Assembly: GCA_937863945.1 (NCBI GenBank)
Contig: CALMIB010000396.1
Coordinates: 1 to 12,678 of the forward strand
DNA: 12,678 nucleotides
Reading direction: 5' to 3'
Origin: an uncultured Longilinea sp.
GTDB taxonomy: Bacteria > Chloroflexota > Anaerolineae > Anaerolineales > Anaerolineaceae
Part shown: positions 6,599-12,637 of the stretch, piece after piece
Layout: every line of letters begins with the position of its first letter
Numbering within the stretch: the stretch's first letter is position 1
The notes under the pieces: model-generated
What the model saw: only the letters and a program-made list of their open reading frames with translations
Databases searched by the model: none
Told to the model about the DNA's origin: nothing
Made by a program: the position numbers and the translations under genes

Positions 6599-7331
6599 TG
6601 CCCTTCCGCCCCCAGTGGATGGCCATCGTGCCAAAGTTGAAGCGGTGGTAGCCCACCTGCTCGAACCCGGCGGCGCGCAGGCGCGCGGCCAGATCTTCGG
6701 CGGAAAGGAAGTTTTCGCTGGTGTCGGGCAGGTAGGTGTAGGCGTCGCGCTGCCCGGTGAGCAGCGTGCCCAGCAGCGGGATGACAAAGTGCATGTGAAT
6801 GTAAATGAATGGCGAGAGCAGGTTGCGCACCGGGCGGGTGGTATCCAGCGTGACCATCCAGCCGCCGGGTTTCAGCACGCGCAGTTGCTCGCGCAGCGCC
6901 GTGTCCAGGTCGGCCACGTTGCGCAGCAGGTAGCCGGAGACCAGCGCGTCGAAGCGCGCGGCGGCAAAGGGCAGGCGCAGCGCGTCGGCGGCGGCCCAGG
7001 TGAGCGCGCCCGAATTGGGGCGCCGCTGCCCCACCTGCATCATCTCCAGGGTAAAGTCGGCGGCGGTCACGCGCGCGCCCGGCTCCTGGCGCAGCGCCTC
7101 GCGGGCCAGGTCGCCGGTGCCGGCGCCCAGGTCCAGCAGGCGGCTGCCGGGCGTCAACCCGGCGCGCCGGATCACCTCGCGCCGCCAGCGCGGGTCCTGC
7201 CCGAAGGTCATCAGGCGGTTCATCAGGTCGTAGCGCGGCGCGATGCGGCCAAAAATGCCGCGCACAGTGCGGGTGTGCTCGGCGATGCGCTGGCCCTCGT
7301 CGCTGGGCGCGTCAGCCGGCATGGGAATCAT
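6591..7331 (-). CDS. menG: UbiE/MenG-type quinone C-methyltransferase, 246 aa
   Basis: The family adds the C-methyl group in the last steps of menaquinone or ubiquinone synthesis, using SAM, at the membrane surface. Visible evidence: the family start region VRGIFGRIAPRYDLMNRLMT (23-42), SAM motif I LLDLGAGTGD (65-74), and the second UbiE signature LRNVADLDTALREQLRVLKPGG (136-157). Length is normal. The DxTRPxxxxxxPFxxxYxxxxIPLLGxLLxG-like segment (about 163-193) is also typical. The start is uncertain: ATG 7331 and ATG 7322 are both possible, neither has a clear ribosome site, and a longer frame to 7469 overlaps the kinase too far to be credible. With 7331 it overlaps the kinase gene by 20 bases, so it is probably read from the kinase mRNA. 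The stop lies inside the heptamer array. Quinone type cannot be decided from sequence, but MenG is more likely in a bacterium of this kind. Confidence 0.88.
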   Translation of the reverse strand: MIPMPADAPSDEGQRIAEHTRTVRGIFGRIAPRYDLMNRLMTFGQDPRWRREVIRRAGLTPGSRLLDLGAGTGDLAREALRQEPGARVTAADFTLEMMQVGQRRPNSGALTWAAADALRLPFAAARFDALVSGYLLRNVADLDTALREQLRVLKPGGWMVTLDTTRPVRNLLSPFIYIHMHFVIPLLGTLLTGQRDAYTYLPDTSENFLSAEDLAARLRAAGFEQVGYHRFNFGTMAIHWGRKGSV

Positions 7332-9012
7332 GGAAAGGCACCCAGGTGGTGATGGTGGTTCCCTGCCCGGGCTCGGAGTAAATTTCCACGTCGCCGCCGG
7401 CGTTGCGGGCGCGCGTTTGCATGTTCGAAACGCCGTGCCCGATGGCCAGGCGCACACTGGACGGGTCAAACCCGCGCCCGTCGTCGTGAACTTCGAGCAG
7501 CACGCGGTCCGAGGTCTTCCAGATCACCAGTTCCACTTTCTTGGCGCGGGCGTGCTTGGCGATGTTGGCCAGCGCTTCCTGCGTGATGTGAAAAATGGCC
7601 AGCGCTTCGCCGTCGGTCATGCCGGGGAAGCCGTCGGTGGGCCCCTGCAGGCTGACCGGGATGAGCGTGTTGGCCTTGAATTCATTCACCAGGCGTTGAA
7701 TGCCCTGCATCAGGTCTTCGTCGTGCAACTGGCGCGGGCGCAGGTCGAGGATGTAGGCGCGGATGTCGCGGATGGTGCTGTTGAGGTCGGCGATGGCCTG
7801 GTCGATGCGCTGGTGCGCGCCGTTGATGTCTTCGTTCAGCAGCAGGCGGGCGTGTTCCAGCGTCAGGCCGACGGCGTAAATCGACTGGATGATGCCGTCG
7901 TGCAGGTCCATGCCGATGCGCTCGCGCTCTTCGAGGATGGCCAGGCGCTTGCCCTGCACGTTAAGGCGCAGGTTTTCAATGGCGGTACCCAGCCAGGCGC
8001 TGATGGTGGCCAGGTACTGGGTTTCCAGCTCATCGAGCGGTTGGTTGTGGCAGGTGGCCACGATCAACACGCCCAGCGTGCCGCGCCGCCCGGTGAGCGG
8101 CATGCAGGCCAGGTGGCGCAGGCAGGTATCGGCCACGGCCGGGTTCAGCGCGGTCAGTTTCTTATCGGGCAGGGTGAACAGGCGCGGCTGGTTGTCGCGC
8201 GCGGTGGCGCCGACAATGTCCTCGCCGATCAGCACCTGGTCCTTCTTCCACAGCCGGTCGATGAGCATGCCCTGGTGGTGCACCATCTGCAGCAGTTCGC
8301 TGTCTTCGCGCCGCAGGAACACCTCGCCCACTTCCAGGCGCAGGTAGCTGAGCAGTTGGCCCAGGCTCTGGCGCACGATCAGGTCGATGTCGTCGGAGGT
8401 GGACATGGTGGAGGCCATGGTGTTGAGCAGTGCCAGGTTTTCATTGCGGCGGGTCAGCACGCGGTCGCGCTGGATCAGTTCGCGGTACAGGCGCGCGTTG
8501 GAGATGGCCACCGCGGCATACGAGGCCAGCATTTCGATGATCAACTGATCGGCGTCGGAGAAATCTTCGCCGTTGGTTTTATCGGTCAGGTAAATTTGCC
8601 CGAGGGCTTCGTTGCCCAAACGAATGGGCACGCCCAGCAGCGACTTCATTGCCGGGTGGTGCGCCGGGAACCCCGCGCTGCGCGGGTCGGCGGTGATGTC
8701 GGGAACGCGCAGCGGCGTTTTGGAGCGCATCAGCACGCCGATCAGCCCGCGCCCGACCGGCGGATGGGCCATGCGCGCCAGTTCGGCCTGGCTCATGCCG
8801 ATGGTGATGAACTGCTCCAGCTCGCCGTTGACGCCCAGCACGCCCACGGCGGCATAACGCGCCCTGGCCTGTTCGCAGGCCAGCGTGGCAATGCGTTTGA
8901 GCAGCGATTCGAGCGAAATATCGCGCACCAGGTCCAGGCTGGCGCGGTGCAAGGCCAGCAGGCGCTCTTCGAGTTGTTCCTTGGTCAGCGAGCTCATCGC
9001 TTCGGATGGCAT
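7312..9012 (-). CDS. Soluble GAF-GAF histidine kinase (NarL/DevS-type), 566 aa
   Basis: Domains in order: short helical lead (1-30), GAF 1 (about 35-176), GAF 2 (about 207-350), dimerisation/phosphoacceptor helix of the HisKA_3 type with His371 in ERIGMDLHDGIIQ, and HATPase (about 468-562) with N-box FHITQEALANIAKHA, HDDGRGFD (509-516) and GHGVSNM (526-531). No membrane segment is seen, so the signal is cytoplasmic. GAF 1 (GARYAALGVLG-like beginning, GFPAHHPAMKSLLGVPIR, LTDKTNGEDFSDAD) resembles the first GAF of the DevS/DosT redox and gas sensors, which binds heme, so heme binding is possible but unproven. Such kinases partner NarL/LuxR response regulators, and none is encoded here. A TTGACG-17-TAAAAT promoter places the transcription start on the ATG at 9012. 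An internal ATG at 8997 is less likely. It overlaps menG downstream. Confidence 0.92.
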   Translation of the reverse strand: MPSEAMSSLTKEQLEERLLALHRASLDLVRDISLESLLKRIATLACEQARARYAAVGVLGVNGELEQFITIGMSQAELARMAHPPVGRGLIGVLMRSKTPLRVPDITADPRSAGFPAHHPAMKSLLGVPIRLGNEALGQIYLTDKTNGEDFSDADQLIIEMLASYAAVAISNARLYRELIQRDRVLTRRNENLALLNTMASTMSTSDDIDLIVRQSLGQLLSYLRLEVGEVFLRREDSELLQMVHHQGMLIDRLWKKDQVLIGEDIVGATARDNQPRLFTLPDKKLTALNPAVADTCLRHLACMPLTGRRGTLGVLIVATCHNQPLDELETQYLATISAWLGTAIENLRLNVQGKRLAILEERERIGMDLHDGIIQSIYAVGLTLEHARLLLNEDINGAHQRIDQAIADLNSTIRDIRAYILDLRPRQLHDEDLMQGIQRLVNEFKANTLIPVSLQGPTDGFPGMTDGEALAIFHITQEALANIAKHARAKKVELVIWKTSDRVLLEVHDDGRGFDPSSVRLAIGHGVSNMQTRARNAGGDVEIYSEPGQGTTITTWVPFHDSHAG

Positions 9013-9018
9013 GCCTTT

Positions 9019-9047
9019 ATTTTACCTGTTACGTCCACTTTCGTCAA
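9019..9047 (-). promoter_or_regulatory. Promoter of the histidine kinase, leaderless geometry
   Basis: Minus-strand TTGACG (9047-9042), a 17-base spacer, TAAAAT (9024-9019), then six bases before the ATG at 9012. A start seven bases after the -10 is the A of ATG. The AAAGG one base before the ATG is too close to be a normal ribosome site. The promoter sits between the HAD stop (9071) and the kinase start. A GANTC site (9054-9058) lies seven bases upstream of the -35. Confidence 0.7.
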
Positions 9048-9070
9048 AAATTTGATTCTTGCCGCCTGGT

Positions 9071-9724
9071 TCAGCAGTCGCGCGGCAGGTTTCCGTTGGG
9101 AGCCAGCAGCCCGCGCTGCACCAGCGCGTCTTTAAGCTGCTGCGGCGACTCGAAGCGCACGGTCTGAAAGCCCAGCGCCGCGGCGGCGGCGACGTTGGCC
9201 GGCGAATCGTCGATCAGCAGGCAGTCGCCCGCCTGCCGCCCGGTGCGTTCCAGCAGCACCTGGAAGATGCGCGGGTCGGGCTTGTTGACGCGCACCTCGC
9301 CCGACAGGACGATGGTTTCCAGCAGGTCGAGGAAGGGGAAGTTGTGCCGCACGCGCTCGAAGGTTTCGGCCGACCAGTTGCTCAGCCCGTAGAGCGTGCG
9401 GCCCTGCTGCTTCAACGCGCGCAGGATCTCCACGCTGCCCTGGATGGGACCGGCCAGGGTCTCTTCGAAGCGCTCGTGGTAGGCGCGGATGAGCGCCGCG
9501 TGCTGCGGAAAGCGCGCCGAAAGCTCGGCGACGCCCTCGGCGAACGGCCGCCCGGCGTCCTGCAGCGCGTTCCACTCGGCAAAGCCGATCTCGTCTAAAA
9601 AGCGCTGCATGGCCGCGCGGTCGTTGTTGAAGTGGGGACCGTACAGCAGGAACGGGTCCCAGTGAATCAGCACGCCGCCAAAGTCGAAGACGACGGCGGT
9701 TTTATGGTTATTTTCAGGTGTCAT
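9071..9724 (-). CDS. HAD-superfamily hydrolase, YihX-like phosphatase, 217 aa
   Basis: A haloacid-dehalogenase-fold hydrolase with all four motifs: motif I VVFDFGGVLI with nucleophile Asp14, motif II Ser115 in GLSNW, motif III Lys148 in NKPDPRIF, motif IV LLIDDSPANV with Asp172-Asp173. The helical cap lies between motifs I and II (about 22-95), as in subfamily IA. The second Asp of the usual DxD is Gly16 (DFG), a variant also seen in YihX-type sugar-phosphate phosphatases, which have DLG. The best general call is a small-molecule phosphatase related to YihX or epoxide-hydrolase N-terminal domains, substrate unknown. The ATG at 9724 has an AGGA eleven bases upstream. The tail of a VOC gene ends eight bases before it, suggesting this gene was once second in an operon. 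I see no promoter of its own. Confidence 0.88.
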   Translation of the reverse strand: MTPENNHKTAVVFDFGGVLIHWDPFLLYGPHFNNDRAAMQRFLDEIGFAEWNALQDAGRPFAEGVAELSARFPQHAALIRAYHERFEETLAGPIQGSVEILRALKQQGRTLYGLSNWSAETFERVRHNFPFLDLLETIVLSGEVRVNKPDPRIFQVLLERTGRQAGDCLLIDDSPANVAAAAALGFQTVRFESPQQLKDALVQRGLLAPNGNLPRDC

Positions 9725-9732
9725 GGTGTGCG

Positions 9733-9792
9733 TTATCCTGCGGTGATTTCGATGCGGTTGCCGTCCGGGTCGCAGTGGTCATTGTAAAGCAT
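9733..9792 (-). pseudogene. Orphan C-terminal tail of a VOC/glyoxalase-family protein
   Basis: On the minus strand the frame ending at TAA (9735-9733) reads DHCDPDGNRIEITAG. DPDGNRIEI is the usual closing strand of VOC-fold proteins (glyoxalase, bleomycin and fosfomycin resistance relatives), and its Glu is often a metal ligand. An in-frame ATG exists at 9792, giving only 19 residues. Further upstream the same frame has no recognisable VOC sequence. So only the last strand of the gene remains, eight bases before the HAD gene. It is most likely a deletion remnant and not a working gene. Confidence 0.6.
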
Positions 9793-9874
9793 TAACCGGA
9801 TCCTCAAAAGGAATGATTCTGAAGCCACTCTTTCTTTTTCGTTCTGGCAACCTGGCCGGATGACCAGTATTTTA

Positions 9875-9924
9875 TACAATATGTAAATTATACTTGACAT
9901 ATTGTAAATATATAGTTACTATAT
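9875..9924. promoter_or_regulatory. Operator-like dyads over the membrane protein/XRE promoter
   Basis: Three AT-rich symmetric sites in 50 bases. TACAATATGT (9875-9884) is the exact inverse of ACATATTGTA (9897-9906), with 12 bases between. Each is itself close to a TAC-N5-GTA dyad. ATATAGTTACTATAT (9910-9924) is a perfect 7+1+7 palindrome covering the -10. The second site overlaps the -35. Placement fits binding by the XRE repressor encoded downstream, which is inference. Confidence 0.6.
9894..9922 (+). promoter_or_regulatory. Promoter of the membrane protein/XRE operon
   Basis: Consensus TTGACA (9894-9899), exactly 17 bases, then TACTAT (9917-9922). The predicted start near 9929 leaves a leader of about 34 bases with AGGAG before the ATG at 9963. 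Confidence 0.75.
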
Positions 9925-9962
9925 GTCCATCAAACAATACCTTTCGTGAGGAGATTTCAACC

Positions 9963-10469
9963 ATGTCTTACCAGGAAAAACGAACCATTGTGATGATGCT
10001 CACCGGCGCGCTGGTGCTGGCGGCTTACTGCATCTACGCCTTCGGGCAGGTCAATGCGGGCGTGGTGTCGCTCGGCGACCTGCGGTTCTGGGCGCGCACC
10101 ATCCTGGCCTTCATCGGCATCGGCATTGTTGCCACCATTGTCATCCAGATCATTTTCCACATTCTGCTCTCGGTCGGCATCGTGGTCACCAAAACGATCC
10201 GCGACGGGAAGGTTGTCGACGAGGACATCGAAAAATCCGTCGAAGCCGAGATGGTCGAGGATGAGATGGACAAGTTGATCGAGCTAAAGGCCAACCGCGT
10301 GGGCGTGGCGCTGGGCGGGTGTGGCTTCGTGGCTGGGTTGTTCGCCGTGCTGCTGGGCTATCCGGCCGCCGTGATGCTCAACATCGTGTTCATCGCTTTC
10401 AGCCTGGGCATGATCGTCGAGGGCTTTGTGCAACTGTATTACTACCGCCGGGGCGTGCGCCATGCCTAA
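9963..10469 (+). CDS. Four-helix membrane protein paired with XRE regulator, 168 aa
   Basis: Predicted inner-membrane protein of unknown function. Hydrophobic spans are at about 8-28, 45-76 (long, perhaps continuous through the membrane and beyond), 113-134 and 138-159. Between spans 2 and 3 is a charged cytoplasmic-type loop, about 77-112, containing VEDEMDKLIELKANRV. A DE-rDkLIELKs-R-like motif of this kind recurs, as I recall, in small membrane proteins encoded beside small XRE repressors, sometimes named DUF2178-like. I cannot confirm the family. The ATG at 9963 is chosen over an in-frame start at 9894, because that codon lies inside the -35 box, and because GGAGA precedes 9963. The stop overlaps the XRE start by eight bases, so the two are one translational unit. 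The job is probably sensing or target of the repressor. There is no toxin hallmark. Confidence 0.82.
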   Translation: MSYQEKRTIVMMLTGALVLAAYCIYAFGQVNAGVVSLGDLRFWARTILAFIGIGIVATIVIQIIFHILLSVGIVVTKTIRDGKVVDEDIEKSVEAEMVEDEMDKLIELKANRVGVALGGCGFVAGLFAVLLGYPAAVMLNIVFIAFSLGMIVEGFVQLYYYRRGVRHA

Positions 10470-10695
10470 GAAATTCGTGATCAGCAACCACATCCGCCGG
10501 CTGCGCTTCTTTGCCAACGAGATGACCCAGCAGGAGCTGGCCGAAAAGGCCGGGGTCTCGCGGCAGACCATCATCGCCATCGAGGCGGGCAAGTACTCGC
10601 CCTCGCTGGAAATGGCCTTCCGCATCGCCGACGCTTTCGGCGTGACGATTGGCGAGGTGTTCGAGTGCGCGGTGGAGGAGGGGGCGAAGAAATGA
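10462..10695 (+). CDS. Small XRE-family (Cro/CI-like) repressor, 77 aa
   Basis: Single-domain helix-turn-helix DNA-binding protein. The five-helix XRE domain fills residues 7-68, with the HTH at about 22-42 (TQQELAEKAGVSRQTIIAIEAG) followed by KYSPSLEMAFRIADAFGVTIGEVF. It has no effector or dimerisation domain beyond a short acidic tail. It closely resembles the 65-80 aa YgzD/YozG-type regulators. The ATG at 10462 overlaps the last codons and stop of the membrane protein gene (ATGCCTAA), so it depends on translation of that gene. A longer in-frame start at 10426 would extend into the membrane gene and is not needed. It most likely autoregulates the promoter at 9894-9922 through the dyads there. 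Which signal the membrane partner passes to it is not visible. Confidence 0.9.
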   Translation: MPKKFVISNHIRRLRFFANEMTQQELAEKAGVSRQTIIAIEAGKYSPSLEMAFRIADAFGVTIGEVFECAVEEGAKK

Positions 10696-10752
10696 AGGCG
10701 GTGGGAATGAACGACTGACGTCACCATGACAAAATTTGCCAGCGCCAGGCCC

Positions 10753-10771
10753 CTGCCCGCAATTCGGGCAG
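10753..10771. repeat. Perfect 7-bp hairpin downstream of the XRE gene
   Basis: CTGCCCG (10753-10759) and CGGGCAG (10765-10771) with loop CAATT. It lies about 60 bases after the XRE stop. No T-tract follows on either strand, so it is not a standard terminator. The surrounding spacer (10696-10895, about 200 bases) holds an 8-bp palindrome TGACGTCA (10716-10723) and GCCGGCCGGC (10868-10877). I see no gene in it. Confidence 0.45.
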
Positions 10772-10877
10772 TGGCCTTACCTTTGTGACCGTTGCCAAAA
10801 GGGGCCGGCGGGGAGCTTTGGAAAATCCGGGCACGCGGCATTCCCCTTCCATACCCTGACAGGGCAGGCCGGCCGGC

Positions 10878-10900
10878 AAAAAACCGCGATGAATCTCACG
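10878..10900 (-). terminator. Weak terminator after the deaminase gene
   Basis: Reading the minus strand, CGTGA (10900-10896) pairs with TCGCG (10889-10885) through one G-U pair, with a six-base loop, then G and a run of six T (10883-10878). The stem begins at the stop codon. The stem is short, but the position and T-run fit. Confidence 0.4.
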
Positions 10901-11306
10901 TGTTCGGCCCCCACACCTCGGTATAAGGATGCGGCAGCAGTTCCTTGAGCTTGACAGCGTTGTTTTCGCCCAGGAGCACGTCGGTGACCTCCAGGTTGGC
11001 GGCGTCCACCGCGTACATAAACTCGCGGCAGCGCCCGCAGGGCGGCAGCACCAGCACGGTATCGTCGCCCCACACCGCCACGATGCGCGCGATGCGCGTC
11101 TCGCCGGCGGTGATCATGGCAGCGATGGCGGCGTGCTCGGCGCAGAAGCCCATGCCGCTGCCCACGTCGATGCACACGCCCAGGTACACGTTCCCGGCAG
11201 CGGTTTGCAGCGCGCAGGCCACGTCGCCGGCGGTGTTTTCGCGCGACAGCCGGCGCGGGTTGAGCACCGCCCGGGCGCGCTGGATCAGTTCACGGTTGGT
11301 CAGCAT
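10896..11306 (-). CDS. cdd: Cytidine deaminase family enzyme (CDA/blasticidin-S deaminase-like), 136 aa
   Basis: Zinc-dependent deaminase of the small tetrameric CDA type, which converts cytidine and deoxycytidine to uridines in pyrimidine salvage. The zinc and catalytic motif is CAEHAAI at 55-61 (Cys55 ligand, Glu57 proton shuttle), and the second ligand pair is PPCGRCRE (Cys90, Cys93). Length is right for the family. The C-terminus AVKLKELLPHPYTEVW is more like that of blasticidin-S deaminase (ending in ELLP-Y-W) than of classic Cdd, so the natural substrate is not certain. ATG 11306 is chosen because AAGGA lies five bases upstream. The GTG at 11327 would add seven unlikely residues. The gene follows a 52-aa small ORF by 13 bases and may share the ATPase transcript. 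An extended -10 (TGATAAAAT, 11354-11346 on the minus strand) could give it its own start. Confidence 0.9.
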   Translation of the reverse strand: MLTNRELIQRARAVLNPRRLSRENTAGDVACALQTAAGNVYLGVCIDVGSGMGFCAEHAAIAAMITAGETRIARIVAVWGDDTVLVLPPCGRCREFMYAVDAANLEVTDVLLGENNAVKLKELLPHPYTEVWGPNT

Positions 11307-11319
11307 AAAAGTCCTTGAA

Positions 11320-11478
11320 TTAACCACGAAAGAAAGAATAAATCGATTTTATCAGGCGTCCAGCGTTATCGACTACGCGGGCATGGCACATGGCCAGGCG
11401 GCGCAGCTCCGGCGCCATCTCCAGCAGGCCGGGCGGCAGATGGGCGAAATGGGTCTCCACTTCACGCAGGGTCAGCAT
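11320..11478 (-). CDS. Small ORF, 52 aa, between ATPase and cdd
   Basis: An ATG at 11478 opens a 52-codon frame (MLTLREVETHFAHLPPGLLE and onward, ending IKSIYSFFRG). It begins four bases after the ATPase stop and ends 13 bases before the cdd start, filling the gap exactly as a gene in a tight operon would. The first 42 codons have the strong G/C third-base bias of real genes in this window (CTG ACC CTG, GAG CTG CGC CGC CTG GCC), and predicted helices with regularly spaced Leu. The last ten codons are AT-rich and overlap a possible cdd promoter, so the natural end may have been altered. I do not recognise a family. It could be a genuine small protein or a fragment of a larger lost gene. No strong ribosome site is present, so coupling to the ATPase stop would be needed. 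Confidence 0.45.
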   Translation of the reverse strand: MLTLREVETHFAHLPPGLLEMAPELRRLAMCHARVVDNAGRLIKSIYSFFRG

Positions 11479-11482
11479 GGGT

Positions 11483-12622
11483 TTATCCGGTGATAAAAGC
11501 TTCGAAATTTTCAGAATGAATCACGCTCAGTTCGGCGTCGGGATAGGCAGCCAGGAATTCCCGTTTTGTCCCTTTGCGCAGTGCGTCGGCCTGCCACTTG
11601 AATTCGTATCCGCGAATCTGGCCGCCCTGCTCTTCAATATAATCAATTTCTTTTTGATCGTATGTCCGCCAAAAGTATGCATTCACCATCCGACCGGCAT
11701 TCTGGTTGGCCTTCCGCCGTTCCACCATGAGGAAATTTTCCCACAACTGGCCAACGTCGTTGCGCTGCGAAAGGCCGTTGAAGTTTTGTATCAGGCTATT
11801 TCGCACGCCGTTATCATAAAAGTAGTAACGGTCGTTCTTGGAAATCTCCTTACGCAAATTGCGTGAAAAACCACCCACCCGAAAAATGACAAACACCTTT
11901 TCCAGCAAACCCAGATATTTGTCCACCGTCAGGCGGTTGAGCGACAGGTTTGCCGCCAGTTCAGCGACGGATACATCATGCCCGATCTGAAAAGCCAGCA
12001 GCCGCAGCAAATCAACAATCTTGTCGGCGCGCCGCACGCCCTCCAACTCCAAAATATCACGGTAAAGGTAGGAGCCAACCAGTTCGTTCATCAACCGTAG
12101 GCGCAAATTGACATCCAGCGTGGTAATCATTGTGGGGTATCCGCCCCACACCAGCCAGCGTTCGAGCTGGCCGCGCGCTTCCAGCGTGCCAATCGATTTT
12201 TGCAGTTCGCCGTAACTGACCGGGTAGAGGGTGAAGGTCAATTTGCGGCCGGTGAGCGATTCGCTGATTTTGTTGGCCAGATCAAAGGATGCAGACCCGG
12301 TCGCCAGCACCCGAACGGCCGGGAAGCTATCCACCAGGATTTTCAGGTTAATGCCAATCTCCGGCACGCGCTGCGCCTCATCGATCACCAACAATTCGGC
12401 TTCACCCAGCAGCTCGCCCAGCCGCTGGCGCGACTGGCTGGAAAGCGCTTCACGGTACAGGAGTTCGTCTGCGTTGATGAATTTGCTTCGATACGGTACG
12501 GCGTTGATCAAATCGCGTGCGAGGGTGGTCTTCCCAACCTGGCGCGGTCCGTATAGGACGAGCACCTTACCGGGCAGCAGGCTGCGGATCAATTGTTCCA
12601 ATTGGAATCGCTCAATTTTCAT
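11483..12622 (-). CDS. AAA_14/DUF4143-type ATPase, 379 aa
   Basis: Two-domain protein of a widespread family of unknown function, common in variable genome regions of bacteria and archaea. The N-terminal P-loop ATPase has Walker A GPRQVGKT (25-32), Walker B LLVIDEAQR (77-85) and the sensor strand LATGSAS (106-112), followed by the typical LTGR...F.L.P.S..E block (about 122-139) and GGYP (160-163). A winged-helix-like part follows (about 200-250). The C-terminal DUF4143 part has FYDNGVRN (268-274), W-ENF (294-297), and EIDYIE...GYEFK (325-342), an E-x-D plus E-x-K arrangement like PD-(D/E)XK nuclease folds. The ATG at 12622 is preferred over one at 12667, which lies in the palindrome. A TGCTATAAT box ends six bases upstream. 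Codon use is much less GC-rich than the neighbours, suggesting transfer. It leads the small ORF and cdd. Confidence 0.9.
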   Translation of the reverse strand: MKIERFQLEQLIRSLLPGKVLVLYGPRQVGKTTLARDLINAVPYRSKFINADELLYREALSSQSRQRLGELLGEAELLVIDEAQRVPEIGINLKILVDSFPAVRVLATGSASFDLANKISESLTGRKLTFTLYPVSYGELQKSIGTLEARGQLERWLVWGGYPTMITTLDVNLRLRLMNELVGSYLYRDILELEGVRRADKIVDLLRLLAFQIGHDVSVAELAANLSLNRLTVDKYLGLLEKVFVIFRVGGFSRNLRKEISKNDRYYFYDNGVRNSLIQNFNGLSQRNDVGQLWENFLMVERRKANQNAGRMVNAYFWRTYDQKEIDYIEEQGGQIRGYEFKWQADALRKGTKREFLAAYPDAELSVIHSENFEAFITG

Positions 12623-12628
12623 GAATTT

Positions 12629-12637
12629 ATTATAGCA
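12629..12637 (-). promoter_or_regulatory. Extended -10 promoter of the ATPase gene, leaderless geometry
   Basis: Minus-strand TGCTATAAT, a perfect extended -10, with six bases (AAATTC) before the ATG at 12622. No TTGACA-like hexamer and no ribosome site are present. The TGCTATA part belongs to the arm of the large palindrome. Confidence 0.65.

Noticed and set aside
7243..9135. 630-codon open frame on the plus strand
   Set aside because: Antisense to the kinase with the same biased composition and no recognisable motif.
9963..10695. Membrane protein/XRE pair as a toxin-antitoxin system
   Set aside because: The membrane protein has four spans and a conserved-looking loop, unlike small membrane toxins. 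No toxin family motif is visible.
10753..10771. Hairpin as terminator of the XRE operon or of cdd
   Set aside because: No T-tract follows on either strand. Kept only as a repeat.
10736..10948. Plus-strand frame with CPQFGQWPYLCDRCQKG, like part of a zinc ribbon
   Set aside because: Only three Cys in a usable arrangement, no start with ribosome site, and the frame runs into the antisense of cdd. Probably chance.
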